From: Phytomonospora sp040655735
Lineage (GTDB): Bacteria > Actinomycetota > Actinomycetes > Mycobacteriales > Micromonosporaceae
Reading direction: 5' to 3'
Assembly: GCF_040655735.1 (NCBI RefSeq)
Contig: NZ_JBFAKK010000017.1
Coordinates: forward strand, 99,163-163,162
Length of the DNA stretch: 64,000 nucleotides
Positions 24,457-33,429 of the stretch are shown here, piece after piece. Under the pieces are notes generated by a model. It was not told where the DNA came from and made no database searches. It saw only the letters and a list, made by a program, of their open reading frames with translations. Numbering within the stretch: position 1 is the stretch's first letter; each line of letters begins with the position of its first letter. The translations under genes and the position numbers were made by a program.

Positions 24457-27400
24457 GCGTCGTGCTCCTTGCCTGAGCCATTGGTGAGCCTGCCCGTCCG
24501 GCTCCGGGCATCGTCATCCACCGTACGACCACCGCGGCCGCGTTGCACGCCCCTGTGGTACGCCGACAGCAGTCCGCGTACGCCTTCGGGGTCGCGCTGC
24601 TGTGCGCGCATGGGCTGCTCGTCGGGGATCTCGATACTGCCTGGAACCAGTTGCGCCATGGGCGTGCGCTTGGGCAGTCCGTTCTCTGACCTAGCTTCCG
24701 CTGCTGTTGCTGTCGGCGCGGCGGCGGCCCGAGCGGCGCGCCAACCGTCGTCGACCGACGACTCACCCCAGAAGTCGGTCCTGGGGGTCTCGCGTGACGG
24801 CGGAGCGTCGGACATGCTCTCCTCCTGCCGGGTGGAGGTCGATTCTGCGTGGGTGCCGCCCGTACGACCGCGGACGGGATCGCCCGCCGGTGCACGGGTG
24901 GGCAGGTCCGGGAGGTCCGGGACTTCGGGCACGGACGGTGCGCTGCCGAAGAAGGACTCGTCGTTGCGGGGTTCGTTGGACCGTACCCGGCCGGACGCGC
25001 GCGCGGGTAGGCCGCCTTCCCTTGAGGTGCGGGGTGCCGGCACGTCGGCGGCGGGCGCGGCCGCGCCCTGTACCGCCTGCTGCGCCGGGGGTGTGACGGT
25101 GAACCACGCCGAGGAGACCTCGCGGAAGATCGGGATCTCCATGGTCTCGTCGGCGGCGCCCGAGGGGGGCGGGGTGGGCTTCTCGGTCGAGCGGGGCGGC
25201 GGCCACGACGGGATGTCGTTGAGCGCGGCCCACTTCGACTCGCCGTCGGCCTTCTCCTGCTCGGCCTTGGTGCTGCCGCCGGTCGCGATGGTGCGGCGGG
25301 AACGGCTCGACGGAGACGTGGTGGCTTCGAGCGTGATCATCGGGAACGCCTCGGTGGGTCCCTCGACGGGGGTGTGCACCGGCGCGTCGGGGTCGAGGGC
25401 GCCCTCGGCCTCGGAGACGATCTCGCCGGTCAGTTCCATGACCTTGCGGCGCGGCATCGCGTCGGCGTCCTCGGCCGCGGGCCGGAACGTCATCGTCGGG
25501 ACGTCCTCTTCCTCGCGGTCGGGGACGGCGGGAGGCGCCGGCGGCTCGGGGTCGTGGTCGGGGATGTGCACCGGCTCGAAGAGGCTCTGCTGCGGCGGCG
25601 GGGGCATCCCGAAGGAACCGGAGTTCTCCTCGTAGGACTGCTGCTGCGGCGCAGGGCTGTCGTAGGAGGTCGGCGCCGAGGACGCGAAACCGTTGAACGA
25701 CGTCGGTCCGGCCGGGATCTCGCCCTGCGGGCGGCCGCCGTTGAGCGACGGGCGGCCGGTCGAGCCGAGCGGGTCGGTGAGGACCGCGTCGGGGAGGACG
25801 ACCTCGGCGACGGTGCCGCCGAGTTCACCGGGGTGGAGCGTGACGCGCACGCCGTGGCGGATGGCCAGGCGGCCGACCACGACGAGGCCCATCATGCGCG
25901 AGGCGGCGAGGTCGACCAGCGGCGGAGCGGCGAGCTGCTGGTTGAGCTCGTCGATCTGGTCGGGGCTGATGCCGATGCCGCGGTCGGTGATGAGCACGAC
26001 GATCTCGCTGCCGACCTGCCGGGCCTCGGCGACCACGGCGGTGTCGGGCGAGGAGAAGGCGGTGGCGTTGTCGAAGAGCTCGGCGACCAGGTGCACGAGG
26101 TCGTTGACGACGGCCGCGGTGATCTCGCGCTCGGCGAGGATCGTGCCGAACTCGATGCGCGTGTACTGCTCGACCTCGGACTGCGCGGCGCGCAGGAGGT
26201 CGGCGACGGTGGCCGGCTCGCGCTGGATGCGGGCCGAGTCGGCGCCGGCGAGGACCAGGAGGTTCTCGTCGTTGCGGCGCATTCGGGTGGCCAGGTGGTC
26301 GAGCTGGAACAGCTCGCCGAGGCGGTCGGGGTCCTCCTCGCCTCGTTCGAGGCGGTCGAGGTGGCCGATGAGCCGGTCGACGAGGATCTGGCTTCGGCGG
26401 GCCAGGTTGACGAACATCGTCGAGACCGAGGAGCGCAGCGCGGCCTGTTCGGCGGCGACGCGGACGGCTTCCTTGTGGACGATGTTGAAGGCCTGGGCGA
26501 CCTGGCCGATCTCGTCGGCGTTGCGCAGGCGCAGCGGTTCGGCGAGGCGTTCGGCGAACTCGTCCGGGGTCGACTGGCCGAGCACCTCGGAGTCACGAAG
26601 TCGGGCGACGGCCTCGGGGAGGTCGACGTGCGCCATCTGCAGCGCGCCCTCACGCAGCTGGCGGAGGCTGGAGGCCATCGAACGGGCGATGATCAGCGCC
26701 AGCGCCACGGCCAGGGTCAGGGTGAGCAGGACGATCGCCGACTCGACGAGCACCCGGGTGACCACCGAGTCGCGCAGTTCCTCGGCCTTGGCGACCAGCT
26801 CGGTCTCCAGGCGGATCTCCACGGTACGGGTCGCCTCGCGGCGCTCGTCCATCGCCGAGACCCACACGGCGTAGTCGAGGTCTTCGAACTTCTCACCGGG
26901 CAGCACGTTGTCCAGCTGCGCCTCGACCTGGGTGGCCGAGCGGGAGTCGGCCTCGTTGAGGATCCGGTCGACCTCGTTGCGCTGCTCGACGGTGATGACG
27001 GCCTTCATGTTGGCCTCGGACAGGTCCCGGCTGGTCCGCTGGGAGACGAACTCGCGGAACTCCTCGGTGCTGAAGACGCGGTCGTTCTCGGTGGCCAGGA
27101 CGGTCAGCTTCTCGCGCTCGTTGGCCTCCTTCATGCGTGACAGGAGGGAGGCGATGCGAATGTCGAGGGCCAGGTCGGCGTCCTGGGTGACCTGCGCGAT
27201 CGCGTCGTGCACGTTGAGCAGGTTCGTCACGTACCCGCCGTAGCGCTTGACGGCGCTGGTGTCGGCGATGAGCTTCTCGCGGACGTCGGCGCGGTGCGTG
27301 TCGAGGTTGATCAGGAGGTTGTCGGCGTCGCGAATCGTCTGTTCGAGCAGTTCGGGCAGGTCGGACAGCCCGTCGCGTTCGGCCTTGTAGTCGGAGTACG

Positions 27401-27743
27401 ACTGGTTGGTCGCCGCGACGGCGCTCTCGAAGGCCGCCGAGTCGTCGTCGCCCGCGGCGTCGCCGCGGTCCTCGGGGTCGAGGAAGTCGAAGGCGGCGGT
27501 GCGCTCGACCTGAAGGTCCTGCGTCAGCTGCGAGACCGTCGCCGTGAAGCGCGCGAGAGTGCGGATCTCGTCGGCCTGAACGGCCCGTTCACCGGTGTCG
27601 AGGAGCCGGACGACGGCGAGACCGACAAGGGCGAGCACCGGGACCACCAGGATGATGCCGAGCTTCGGCCGGATGCGGATGTCCCGCAGCGGCGGGATGC
27701 CGAACCGGCGTCGTCCACCGGTCGCCTCGCTTCGCTTGCTCAC
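24453..27743 (-). CDS. Nitrate/nitrite-sensor-type histidine kinase of the conservon (CvnA-like)
   Basis: Protein of 1096 residues. First membrane helix about 28-48, extracellular NIT sensing domain about 50-325, second helix about 328-351, HAMP, a helical region with LDHLATRMRRNDENLLVLAG (His likely phosphorylated), and HATPase with N box ELFDNATAFS near 553 and DRGIGI downstream. The last about 470 residues are Pro/Glu-rich and disordered, and carry the three blocks shared with the IS110-like protein: IFREVSSAWF, DDGWRAAR, and NGLPKRTPMAQLVPGS followed by RDPEGVRGLLSAYHRG. The tail is much longer than in the kinase at 2123. GTG start; a GGAGG lies about 8-12 nt upstream. It heads the operon kinase-roadblock-DUF742-GTPase. 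Confidence 0.92.
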   Translation of the reverse strand: MSKRSEATGGRRRFGIPPLRDIRIRPKLGIILVVPVLALVGLAVVRLLDTGERAVQADEIRTLARFTATVSQLTQDLQVERTAAFDFLDPEDRGDAAGDDDSAAFESAVAATNQSYSDYKAERDGLSDLPELLEQTIRDADNLLINLDTHRADVREKLIADTSAVKRYGGYVTNLLNVHDAIAQVTQDADLALDIRIASLLSRMKEANEREKLTVLATENDRVFSTEEFREFVSQRTSRDLSEANMKAVITVEQRNEVDRILNEADSRSATQVEAQLDNVLPGEKFEDLDYAVWVSAMDERREATRTVEIRLETELVAKAEELRDSVVTRVLVESAIVLLTLTLAVALALIIARSMASSLRQLREGALQMAHVDLPEAVARLRDSEVLGQSTPDEFAERLAEPLRLRNADEIGQVAQAFNIVHKEAVRVAAEQAALRSSVSTMFVNLARRSQILVDRLIGHLDRLERGEEDPDRLGELFQLDHLATRMRRNDENLLVLAGADSARIQREPATVADLLRAAQSEVEQYTRIEFGTILAEREITAAVVNDLVHLVAELFDNATAFSSPDTAVVAEARQVGSEIVVLITDRGIGISPDQIDELNQQLAAPPLVDLAASRMMGLVVVGRLAIRHGVRVTLHPGELGGTVAEVVLPDAVLTDPLGSTGRPSLNGGRPQGEIPAGPTSFNGFASSAPTSYDSPAPQQQSYEENSGSFGMPPPPQQSLFEPVHIPDHDPEPPAPPAVPDREEEDVPTMTFRPAAEDADAMPRRKVMELTGEIVSEAEGALDPDAPVHTPVEGPTEAFPMITLEATTSPSSRSRRTIATGGSTKAEQEKADGESKWAALNDIPSWPPPRSTEKPTPPPSGAADETMEIPIFREVSSAWFTVTPPAQQAVQGAAAPAADVPAPRTSREGGLPARASGRVRSNEPRNDESFFGSAPSVPEVPDLPDLPTRAPAGDPVRGRTGGTHAESTSTRQEESMSDAPPSRETPRTDFWGESSVDDGWRAARAAAAPTATAAEARSENGLPKRTPMAQLVPGSIEIPDEQPMRAQQRDPEGVRGLLSAYHRGVQRGRGGRTVDDDARSRTGRLTNGSGKEHDA

Positions 27744-27954
27744 CTCTGGTCGTCCTCCAGGCGTTCGGTTCGCGTCGGTCGCAGCCGACGGGTTCGAGGA
27801 CAGCGCGACAGACGCCGTCAGGCTTTACGGACCTGAGCGATTCCATCACGCGAAGCGGGAAAGCGGAAGGGCAGGTGGCAAGATCAATTAGGGCTCTGCC
27901 GCAATTGGGGTATATCGACAAAACCCAGTGACATTCAGTGTTTGAGCAGTGACT

Positions 27955-29475
27955 TCACGTGCCGAAGGCCTGCGAAACACGTCGTGGGACGGTGACGGCC
28001 GCCTCGTCTCGGAGGAGCTCGGGGAGCAGCTCGGCGGGGGTGTCCTGGTAGGCGACGGGCCGCAGGAAGCGGCGCATCGCGGTCTCTCCCACCGACGTGT
28101 ACTGGGAAGACGTCGCGGCCGGCCACGGTCCGCCGTGCTGCATCGCCGCGGTCACCGCCACGCCGGTCGGCCAGCCGTTGACGACGACACGGCCGACCTT
28201 GGCGGCCAGAGCGGGGAGGAGCCCCTGTACGAACGTGCCGGTCGATTCAGCGTCGGCCAGGTGAACGCTGCCGGTGAGGCTGCCCGGGAGCAGTTCGAGG
28301 ATGCGCGCGATGTCCTCCGGCCCGTGGTCGACGACGACCGAGACGGGACCGAAACACTCGGTGAGCAAGGCCTCGGCGTTGTCGAGGAAGTCGGCGACAC
28401 CGACCTGGAACAGTCCCGGCCGCACCCCGAAACCCTCACCGTCGGCGCCCGGCTCGGCGAGCGTCTTCACGCCCGGCAGGCCCGCCAGCGCCGCGGCTCC
28501 GTCGAGGTAGGCGTCGCGGATGCGGGCGTGCAGCAGCGGATGCGGGGAAGCCTTGGCCGCCGCGTCGGCCAGCTCGCCTTCGAGGCCGTGACCGGCGGGG
28601 AGGAACAGGACACCGGGCTTGGTGCAGAACTGGCCGCTGCCGAGGGTCGCCGAGGCGACGAAGGCCGCGGCGAGCTCGGCGCCGCGCTCGGCGACCGCGC
28701 CGGGCGTGGCGAACACCGGGTTGATGCTGCCGAGCTCCCCGAAGAACGGGATCGGCTCCGGCCGGGCCGACGCCAGCGAATGGAGCGCGCGGCCGCCGTT
28801 CAGCGAACCGGTGAACCCGGCAGCCTTGACCGCCGGATGGGTGATGAGTTCGCGGCCGGCCTCGAAACCGTGCACGACGGCGAAGGTGCCGTCCGGGGCA
28901 CCGGCCGCCATGAGCGCGTCGCCGACGATCCGCGCGCACAGCTCGGAGGTCCGCGGGTGGCCCTCGTGGGCCTTGACGATCACCGGGCAGCCCGCCGCCA
29001 GGGCGCTGGCGGTGTCGCCGCCGGGAACCGAGAACGCCAGCGGGAAGTTGCTCGCGGCATAGACCGCGACCGGGCCCAGCGGGACCAGCATCCGGCGCAG
29101 ATCCGGACGCGGCGTGGGCTTGGCCGCCGGGTCGGCGTGGTCGATGATGATCTCCAGGAACGCGCCCGACTCGACGGCGTCGGCGAACAGCTCCAGCTGC
29201 ACCCGGGTGCGGGCGAGCTCGCCGGTGAGACGGGCGGTGCCCAGGGCCGTTTCGGCGTCGGCGGTGGCGATGACCTGGTCGGCGTGCTCGCCGAGGGCGA
29301 TGGAGACCGCTCGCAGGCACGCGGCGCGGGCGGCGAGGGGAAGCGCGGCGTAGTCGACGGCGGCGGCGCGGGCGCGTTCGGCGATGACGGCCAGTTCGAT
29401 CGTCGTGGTCGCCTCGACCGCGTCGCCGGCCTCTTTGCCGGTGCGGGGGTCGATGCTGCGCAGCGCGTCGGTCAC
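27955..29475 (-). CDS. Aldehyde dehydrogenase, 2,5-dioxopentanoate (ketoglutaric semialdehyde) type
   Basis: Protein of 506 residues of the aldehyde dehydrogenase superfamily, NADP-type group that oxidises 2-oxoglutarate semialdehyde. Motifs: NFPLAFSVPGGDTASALAAGCPVIVKAHEGHP (cofactor site; only this part of the pattern is noted), the Glu in FGELGSINPVF, and the catalytic Cys in GSGQFCTKPG near residue 295. The pathway is the last step of hydroxyproline, glucarate or pentose oxidation to 2-oxoglutarate. No sugar-acid dehydratase gene is adjacent, so the upstream steps are elsewhere. GTG start with GGGA upstream. A palindrome at 29593 lies between it and the divergent MHYT gene. Confidence 0.9.
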   Translation of the reverse strand: MTDALRSIDPRTGKEAGDAVEATTTIELAVIAERARAAAVDYAALPLAARAACLRAVSIALGEHADQVIATADAETALGTARLTGELARTRVQLELFADAVESGAFLEIIIDHADPAAKPTPRPDLRRMLVPLGPVAVYAASNFPLAFSVPGGDTASALAAGCPVIVKAHEGHPRTSELCARIVGDALMAAGAPDGTFAVVHGFEAGRELITHPAVKAAGFTGSLNGGRALHSLASARPEPIPFFGELGSINPVFATPGAVAERGAELAAAFVASATLGSGQFCTKPGVLFLPAGHGLEGELADAAAKASPHPLLHARIRDAYLDGAAALAGLPGVKTLAEPGADGEGFGVRPGLFQVGVADFLDNAEALLTECFGPVSVVVDHGPEDIARILELLPGSLTGSVHLADAESTGTFVQGLLPALAAKVGRVVVNGWPTGVAVTAAMQHGGPWPAATSSQYTSVGETAMRRFLRPVAYQDTPAELLPELLRDEAAVTVPRRVSQAFGT

Positions 29476-29592
29476 GGTGGTGTTCCCTTCGGTCGGGGCG
29501 GATCACTGTCACCGTACCGATCCCGTGCCGGTGGTGGGCGTCGCAGCCCGGGAGCGCCGCGCCACACAGGGTCTCCACTCCTCAAGTCGGGA

Positions 29593-29607
29593 TTAAGAGA
29601 CTCTTAA
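29593..29607. promoter_or_regulatory. Perfect palindrome, candidate operator
   Basis: TTAAGAG-A-CTCTTAA in the 332-nt divergent region between the dehydrogenase and MHYT genes. The rest of that region (29476-29807) shows no gene. The AT-rich palindrome stands out in this GC-rich DNA and could be bound by a regulator of the dehydrogenase gene. Confidence 0.45.
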
Positions 29608-29807
29608 GGCCTTGGATCTTCGGGGCGGGATCGGACAGACTCACCCCAGAAGATGAGAGATGTCCGGCTTAGCTAGGGTCAGTCCCCGGCACCCGATCGG
29701 AAGCGGCCGGCGTCGTAACAGAACGCACACCGTGTCCGACGAGCACAACGCCCTCATGACAAGACTCGGTGGCAGCCAGATGCCTACCCAATGCGTCAGG
29801 AGTTGAC

Positions 29808-30971
29808 GTGGCTCATATCTCGCACTTTGCGCACGGTTTCATCAATCCGTTGATGGGATTCGGTTTCGCCATCTCAGGGTCGCTGCTCGGCCTGTTCTGC
29901 ATGGTGCGTGCCCGAAACGCCACGACTACCGGCTCGAAAGTCATGCGTCTCGGTTACGCGACCATCGCCCTGGGAGGCACGGGCATCTGGATGATGCACT
30001 TCACGGCCATGATCGGCTTCGACGTGCAGAACTCCGACGTCCGCTACGACATCGGCGTGACAGCGCTGAGTCTGTTCATTTCCATCGCCTCGGTCGGCTT
30101 CGGCATCTACACCGTCGGGCTCGGCCGCAAGTCGCTCACCAAGGTCCTCATCGGAGGGCCGCTCACCGGTCTCGGCGTGGTCGCCATGCACTACACCGGG
30201 ATGGGGGCCGTGCGCATCAACGGCACCATCGAATACGACCCGCTGCTGTTCTCCGCGTCGGTGGCCATCGCCGTCATCGCCGCGACCGTCGCACTGGCCT
30301 TCGCGGTGTGGATCGAAGGCCGCAAGCCGATCCTGATCGCCTCGGTGATCATGGCGATCGCCGTGTGCGGCATGCACTACACGGGAATGGCGTCGGTCTC
30401 GGTGGCACTGCGCACCGAAGGCGCGCAGCCCGTGCCGGGCGTCGACCCGATCCTGTTGCTCATCCCCATCATGGTGCTGGCGACGATCGCGCTGATCGGC
30501 CTGATCTTCGGGCTGCTCAGCGACGCCGACGAACCCGAGTCGGTGCTGTCGGCGGCCACCCCGCGCAGCCGCGCGTCGGCGGAAAGGCGCCCCGCCCACC
30601 GCGGAGCCCGGCCCACCTTCGCGCCTACCGTCACCAACCCGGACCCCGGTCAGGGTCCTCGACCGGCCTCGGCCTTCGGCGCGAACGCCTCCCCCGTGTC
30701 CGCCGCTGGGCCGCCGCCATACTCGAACGACTCCACGTCAACGGTCGTCGCCAACGAACCGGAGCCGTTCGCGTACCGCGAGAACGACCGCTCCACCCAC
30801 CGAGAGGCGCCCCCGGCCTCCCGTCCCGCCAGTGAGGAGGCCTGGGCGAACTTCATGGACGAGACCGAACCACAGGGTTCCCTGCCGCGCCGGGACACGC
30901 GACTCCCCCGTCCGCGTGAATCCGGCTCGACGACCCTGGCCTCGCCCCCCTCCACGGGTGGACGCGCCTGA
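29808..30971 (+). CDS. MHYT-domain membrane sensor without output domain
   Basis: Protein of 387 residues. GTG at 29808 has AGGAG 5 nt upstream; a longer frame to 29769 lacks a site. Residues 1-240 contain seven membrane helices with three MHYT-type motifs (WMMHFTAM, AMHYTGMG, GMHYTGMAS), proposed to bind copper and to sense oxygen, CO or NO. Most MHYT proteins are fused to GGDEF/EAL or kinase domains; this one instead has a 150-residue Pro/Ser-rich disordered tail. Near its end lie EEAWANF and GSLPRRDTRLPRP, faintly like the kinase tails. It may act through protein contacts. Terminated by the hairpin at 30982. Confidence 0.88.
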   Translation: MAHISHFAHGFINPLMGFGFAISGSLLGLFCMVRARNATTTGSKVMRLGYATIALGGTGIWMMHFTAMIGFDVQNSDVRYDIGVTALSLFISIASVGFGIYTVGLGRKSLTKVLIGGPLTGLGVVAMHYTGMGAVRINGTIEYDPLLFSASVAIAVIAATVALAFAVWIEGRKPILIASVIMAIAVCGMHYTGMASVSVALRTEGAQPVPGVDPILLLIPIMVLATIALIGLIFGLLSDADEPESVLSAATPRSRASAERRPAHRGARPTFAPTVTNPDPGQGPRPASAFGANASPVSAAGPPPYSNDSTSTVVANEPEPFAYRENDRSTHREAPPASRPASEEAWANFMDETEPQGSLPRRDTRLPRPRESGSTTLASPPSTGGRA

Positions 30972-30981
30972 CCGCAGGACG

Positions 30982-31016
30982 AAGCCCCGGACGCCGACCA
31001 ACGGCGGCCGGGGCTT
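30982..31016 (+). terminator. Terminator of the MHYT gene
   Basis: Stem 30982-30990 with 31008-31016 (9 bp, extended by further pairs) followed by a short T-run. Confidence 0.8.
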
Positions 31017-31293
31017 TGTCGTGGGTGGGGACACGGATGGGGGTGAGGACGGGTGGGGACAAGGGCCGGCCTGGGGAATCGGTGCGGCGGGTGGGCAATG
31101 GGTGGCGCGGGTGAGAAGAGACGAGGTCGGGGAACAGGGTGGCGAGGTTCAGGGCGCGCTGGTGGCGGGGATCGGGCTCGCGCCTGCGCGCTAGCGCTGG
31201 AACGCGAGGCTCGGCGCCGCACATCGCGGGGTGACACGGGTGCGGCCGACACCGCAACGCTGTACGGCCCGTAGGCCAGGCTGAGGACCGGGT

Positions 31294-31412
31294 CCAGGGA
31301 CGGAGTTCCTGGCAGGGTCTGGGACAGCGTCCCAGTGGGGGTCTGGGGCGAAGCCTCCCAGCAGGGTTCGGGACGGAGTCCCGGCGGGGGTGCTGGGGGC
31401 GGAGCCACCCAG
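31294..31412. repeat. Array of five short hairpins
   Basis: Five imperfect palindromes follow each other: 31294-31312, 31319-31335 (CTGGGAC-AGC-GTCCCAG), 31343-31361, 31369-31383 and 31393-31412. Each is GGG/CCC with a small CGGA- or CGAA-like loop and is joined by CAGGGT-like linkers. The same units in the same order recur at the end of the window (63912-64000). It is a dispersed, possibly transcribed repeat of the REP type. No gene is seen in 31037-31522. Confidence 0.8.
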
Positions 31413-31522
31413 CCGGTTTGAGGTGAGGAGGACGCCGGCACCACCCCAAGGGTGCTGCGGCAACGCGGCCAGGAAACCACCGCCCCCCACACCCGTAACG
31501 CGAGCCTTGCGCCACCGGGCCA

Positions 31523-31690
31523 CTAGGGCGTGTCCTGGTGATCTTGTGGGTGCGAGGCGAGGCTCGTTTTTCTTCTGGCAAGCCGTTCTTTCGCCCTGGT
31601 ACCGGTGTTGTACCTGGGCGAAAGAACGGTGCCGCCAGGGGGAAAACGAGTCCGCCGCAGCCCCACAGTGATCACCAGGACACGCCCTAG
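31523..31690. mobile_element. MITE-like element with perfect 21-bp terminal inverted repeats
   Basis: The ends 31523-31543 and 31670-31690 are exact reverse complements (CTAGGGCGTGTCCTGG... ). The inner sequence continues as one long imperfect palindrome whose centre is near 31607 (GTTCTTTCGCCC and GGGCGAAAGAAC at matching distances). The 168-bp size, lack of a coding region and outer CTAG suggest a miniature element moved by a transposase encoded elsewhere (the ends resemble IS5-family actinobacterial repeats, inferred). The transcript would fold into a long hairpin. Confidence 0.85.
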
Positions 31691-32205
31691 GCGAGTTCGA
31701 ACGCCGGGCACGCGCGGAGCACCGAAGGCGAAGCGGCAGCGAGTCGGGGGGAGGCCGGTCCGCAATTCCACGCTGGCGAGCGCGAGGACATCGACGCCAA
31801 GACACCAGTGCATTCGAGGGCAGGGCGGGCCGAACTTGGCAGGCGTTCGAACGACCGGCGAACCCGCCGCGAAGCGGGCGACGCCGCCCACGCCGGCGCG
31901 GCGACGCTCGCCATGCCTTGTGCGGCGATCGAACGATCGGCGACGGCGCGGCGTGGACGACACCGCGGCGGCGAGGTGGCGAGGTGGCGAGGTGGCCCAC
32001 CGCGTTCGTGGGCAGGTGATGCGGACCCGAACACTCGCGAGCGCGCCGCGAGCACAACCACGAAGTACCGGGGCGAACGGGCGCGGCGGCAATCAGCGCG
32101 CGAGGTACGAACGAACGCCGAACAGCGCACGGCGCACGGCGCACGAAACGGTGGCGCAGTGCCATATCCGTCGGCGGCGAGGTGGTGTCGCCCGTTGTCA
32201 GACGG
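31691..32205. other. Non-coding stretch after the MITE
   Basis: About 515 nt in which I find no credible gene: all frames have poor third-position bias. It contains three tandem GCGAGGTG octamers (31971-31994) and a triplicated GCACGGC motif near 32126. It probably represents decayed or inserted DNA. Confidence 0.5.
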
Positions 32206-33312
32206 CTAAAAGAGGTCGGCCGAGGTGCTGTTCGTGAGGTTCTCAACGATCGTGCGCAGCCACGGGCTGCGCACGGCCGGCAGCCGGACCAAGGTGTGCA
32301 GGAACGTGTCCCGGTCAGCCCGGAACAGGTGGTCGGGGAGCGGTGGGAGAGGTGCTTCGCGGAGTACGTCTCGGGGTATGCGACCTGACGCGGGAAGCGG
32401 CAAGTAAGGCTGGGGATGAGCCAGACACAGCCACACCCCCAGTGGCAGGGGAACCGAGTACACCGACGCGGTGGGCCTGGCGGAAGTCCAGGTCCGACCT
32501 GTCTGAGGATGAACCGGTACGAGGAGGATGTCGGCGCCCGCGTCCGGGGAGGGCTGTCCCGGTCCAGCCAGGACGGCGACCCGCTTCAGGGCGCCAGCGG
32601 GCAGCAGGGCGTCGAGCGCGCGCTGGAACACGTTCGCGGTCAGACCGCCCGGGACCGTCACCGGCTGCCCTTGGGAGGCGACCAGCAGGTGGGCGAGCGC
32701 GTGACCGGCCGCCGCCTCCCACCGCGGGCTCCACGACCAGTAGTGGTTCGTCCCCGACCGTCCTCCCCACGTGGCAATGGGTTCGAACGGGGGCGTCTTC
32801 TCCCCCTTCTCTGTCAGCGTCGACCAGGAGAGGGGTGCGGCGTGGACACCGTCAACGGGGACGCGGTGCACGGCGTCCGGGCTGAGCCGCACCGCCTGCC
32901 ACAGCGAACAGTCGTCGACCCTGGTCGCCACGGGGAGGTCGCATGTCTCGCAGGCCATGTTGGGCCCATCGGCTCCATCGAGGCCGCAGCAGGAACCGCC
33001 GCGTTTCCCAGGAATCAGGCGGGTTCCGCGAATATCACCGGGCGCGGCGACACTGGCCCCGGGCACACCGTCGGACAGGGCGTAGACCGGTGCGTAGATG
33101 CCGCGTGCCTCCGCCTCGCCCGGGCCGATCTCGTCCCACGTCCGCCACGGCCCTCCCCACGGGTCCGGGTCCACAGCGAACGTCCCGGACTCCATGAGCA
33201 CCGCAAGCTGGGCCCCGTTCCCGTACTTCTGACGAACGTGGACCGGCAGTGAAACCTGGGACAGCGGAGTGGTCAACCCGGCACCGCATCCCCCACACAC
33301 GAAAACGAACAC
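32206..33312 (-). CDS. Uncharacterised protein with N-terminal zinc-ribbon-like motif
   Basis: Protein of 368 residues that I do not recognise. GTG at 33312 is chosen because GGAGG lies 4 nt upstream; the frame stays open to 33405 but that part is hexamer repeat. It begins with VFVFVCGGCGAGL, a CxxC pair typical of small zinc ribbons, and later has SCCGLDG and ACETCDLP, so several cysteines could bind zinc. The middle has Trp-rich loops (GTNHYWSWSPRW). No membrane segment or signal peptide. It lies at the edge of the repeat-rich stretch, with a slightly different look from its neighbours, and may be a lineage-specific gene. Confidence 0.65.
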   Translation of the reverse strand: MFVFVCGGCGAGLTTPLSQVSLPVHVRQKYGNGAQLAVLMESGTFAVDPDPWGGPWRTWDEIGPGEAEARGIYAPVYALSDGVPGASVAAPGDIRGTRLIPGKRGGSCCGLDGADGPNMACETCDLPVATRVDDCSLWQAVRLSPDAVHRVPVDGVHAAPLSWSTLTEKGEKTPPFEPIATWGGRSGTNHYWSWSPRWEAAAGHALAHLLVASQGQPVTVPGGLTANVFQRALDALLPAGALKRVAVLAGPGQPSPDAGADILLVPVHPQTGRTWTSARPTASVYSVPLPLGVWLCLAHPQPYLPLPASGRIPRDVLREAPLPPLPDHLFRADRDTFLHTLVRLPAVRSPWLRTIVENLTNSTSADLF

Positions 33313-33387
33313 ACGTCCTCCGCCCGGGGAAACAGAGCATCGTCCCAGCCCGCCGAAAGCCGACCGACATGGTTTCTCGTCCGCTGG

Positions 33388-33429
33388 CCGCAGCCGCAAC
33401 CGCAACCGCAGCCGCAGCCGCAGCCGCAG
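33388..33429. repeat. Hexamer tandem repeat (CCGCAR)7
   Basis: Seven units of CCGCAG or CCGCAA in a row, 42 nt, upstream of the uncharacterised gene. On the minus strand it reads CYGCGG units. Such a repeat can vary in length and would change the leader of that gene. Confidence 0.85.

Noticed and set aside
29769..29807. Earlier ATG-type start for the MHYT protein
   Set aside because: No ribosome site, whereas GTG at 29808 has AGGAG at the right distance.
31523..31690. Complete insertion sequence
   Set aside because: Only 168 bp and no transposase frame, so a MITE is the better call.
33388..33429. CRISPR-like repeat
   Set aside because: Units are 6 nt with no spacers, so it is a microsatellite.
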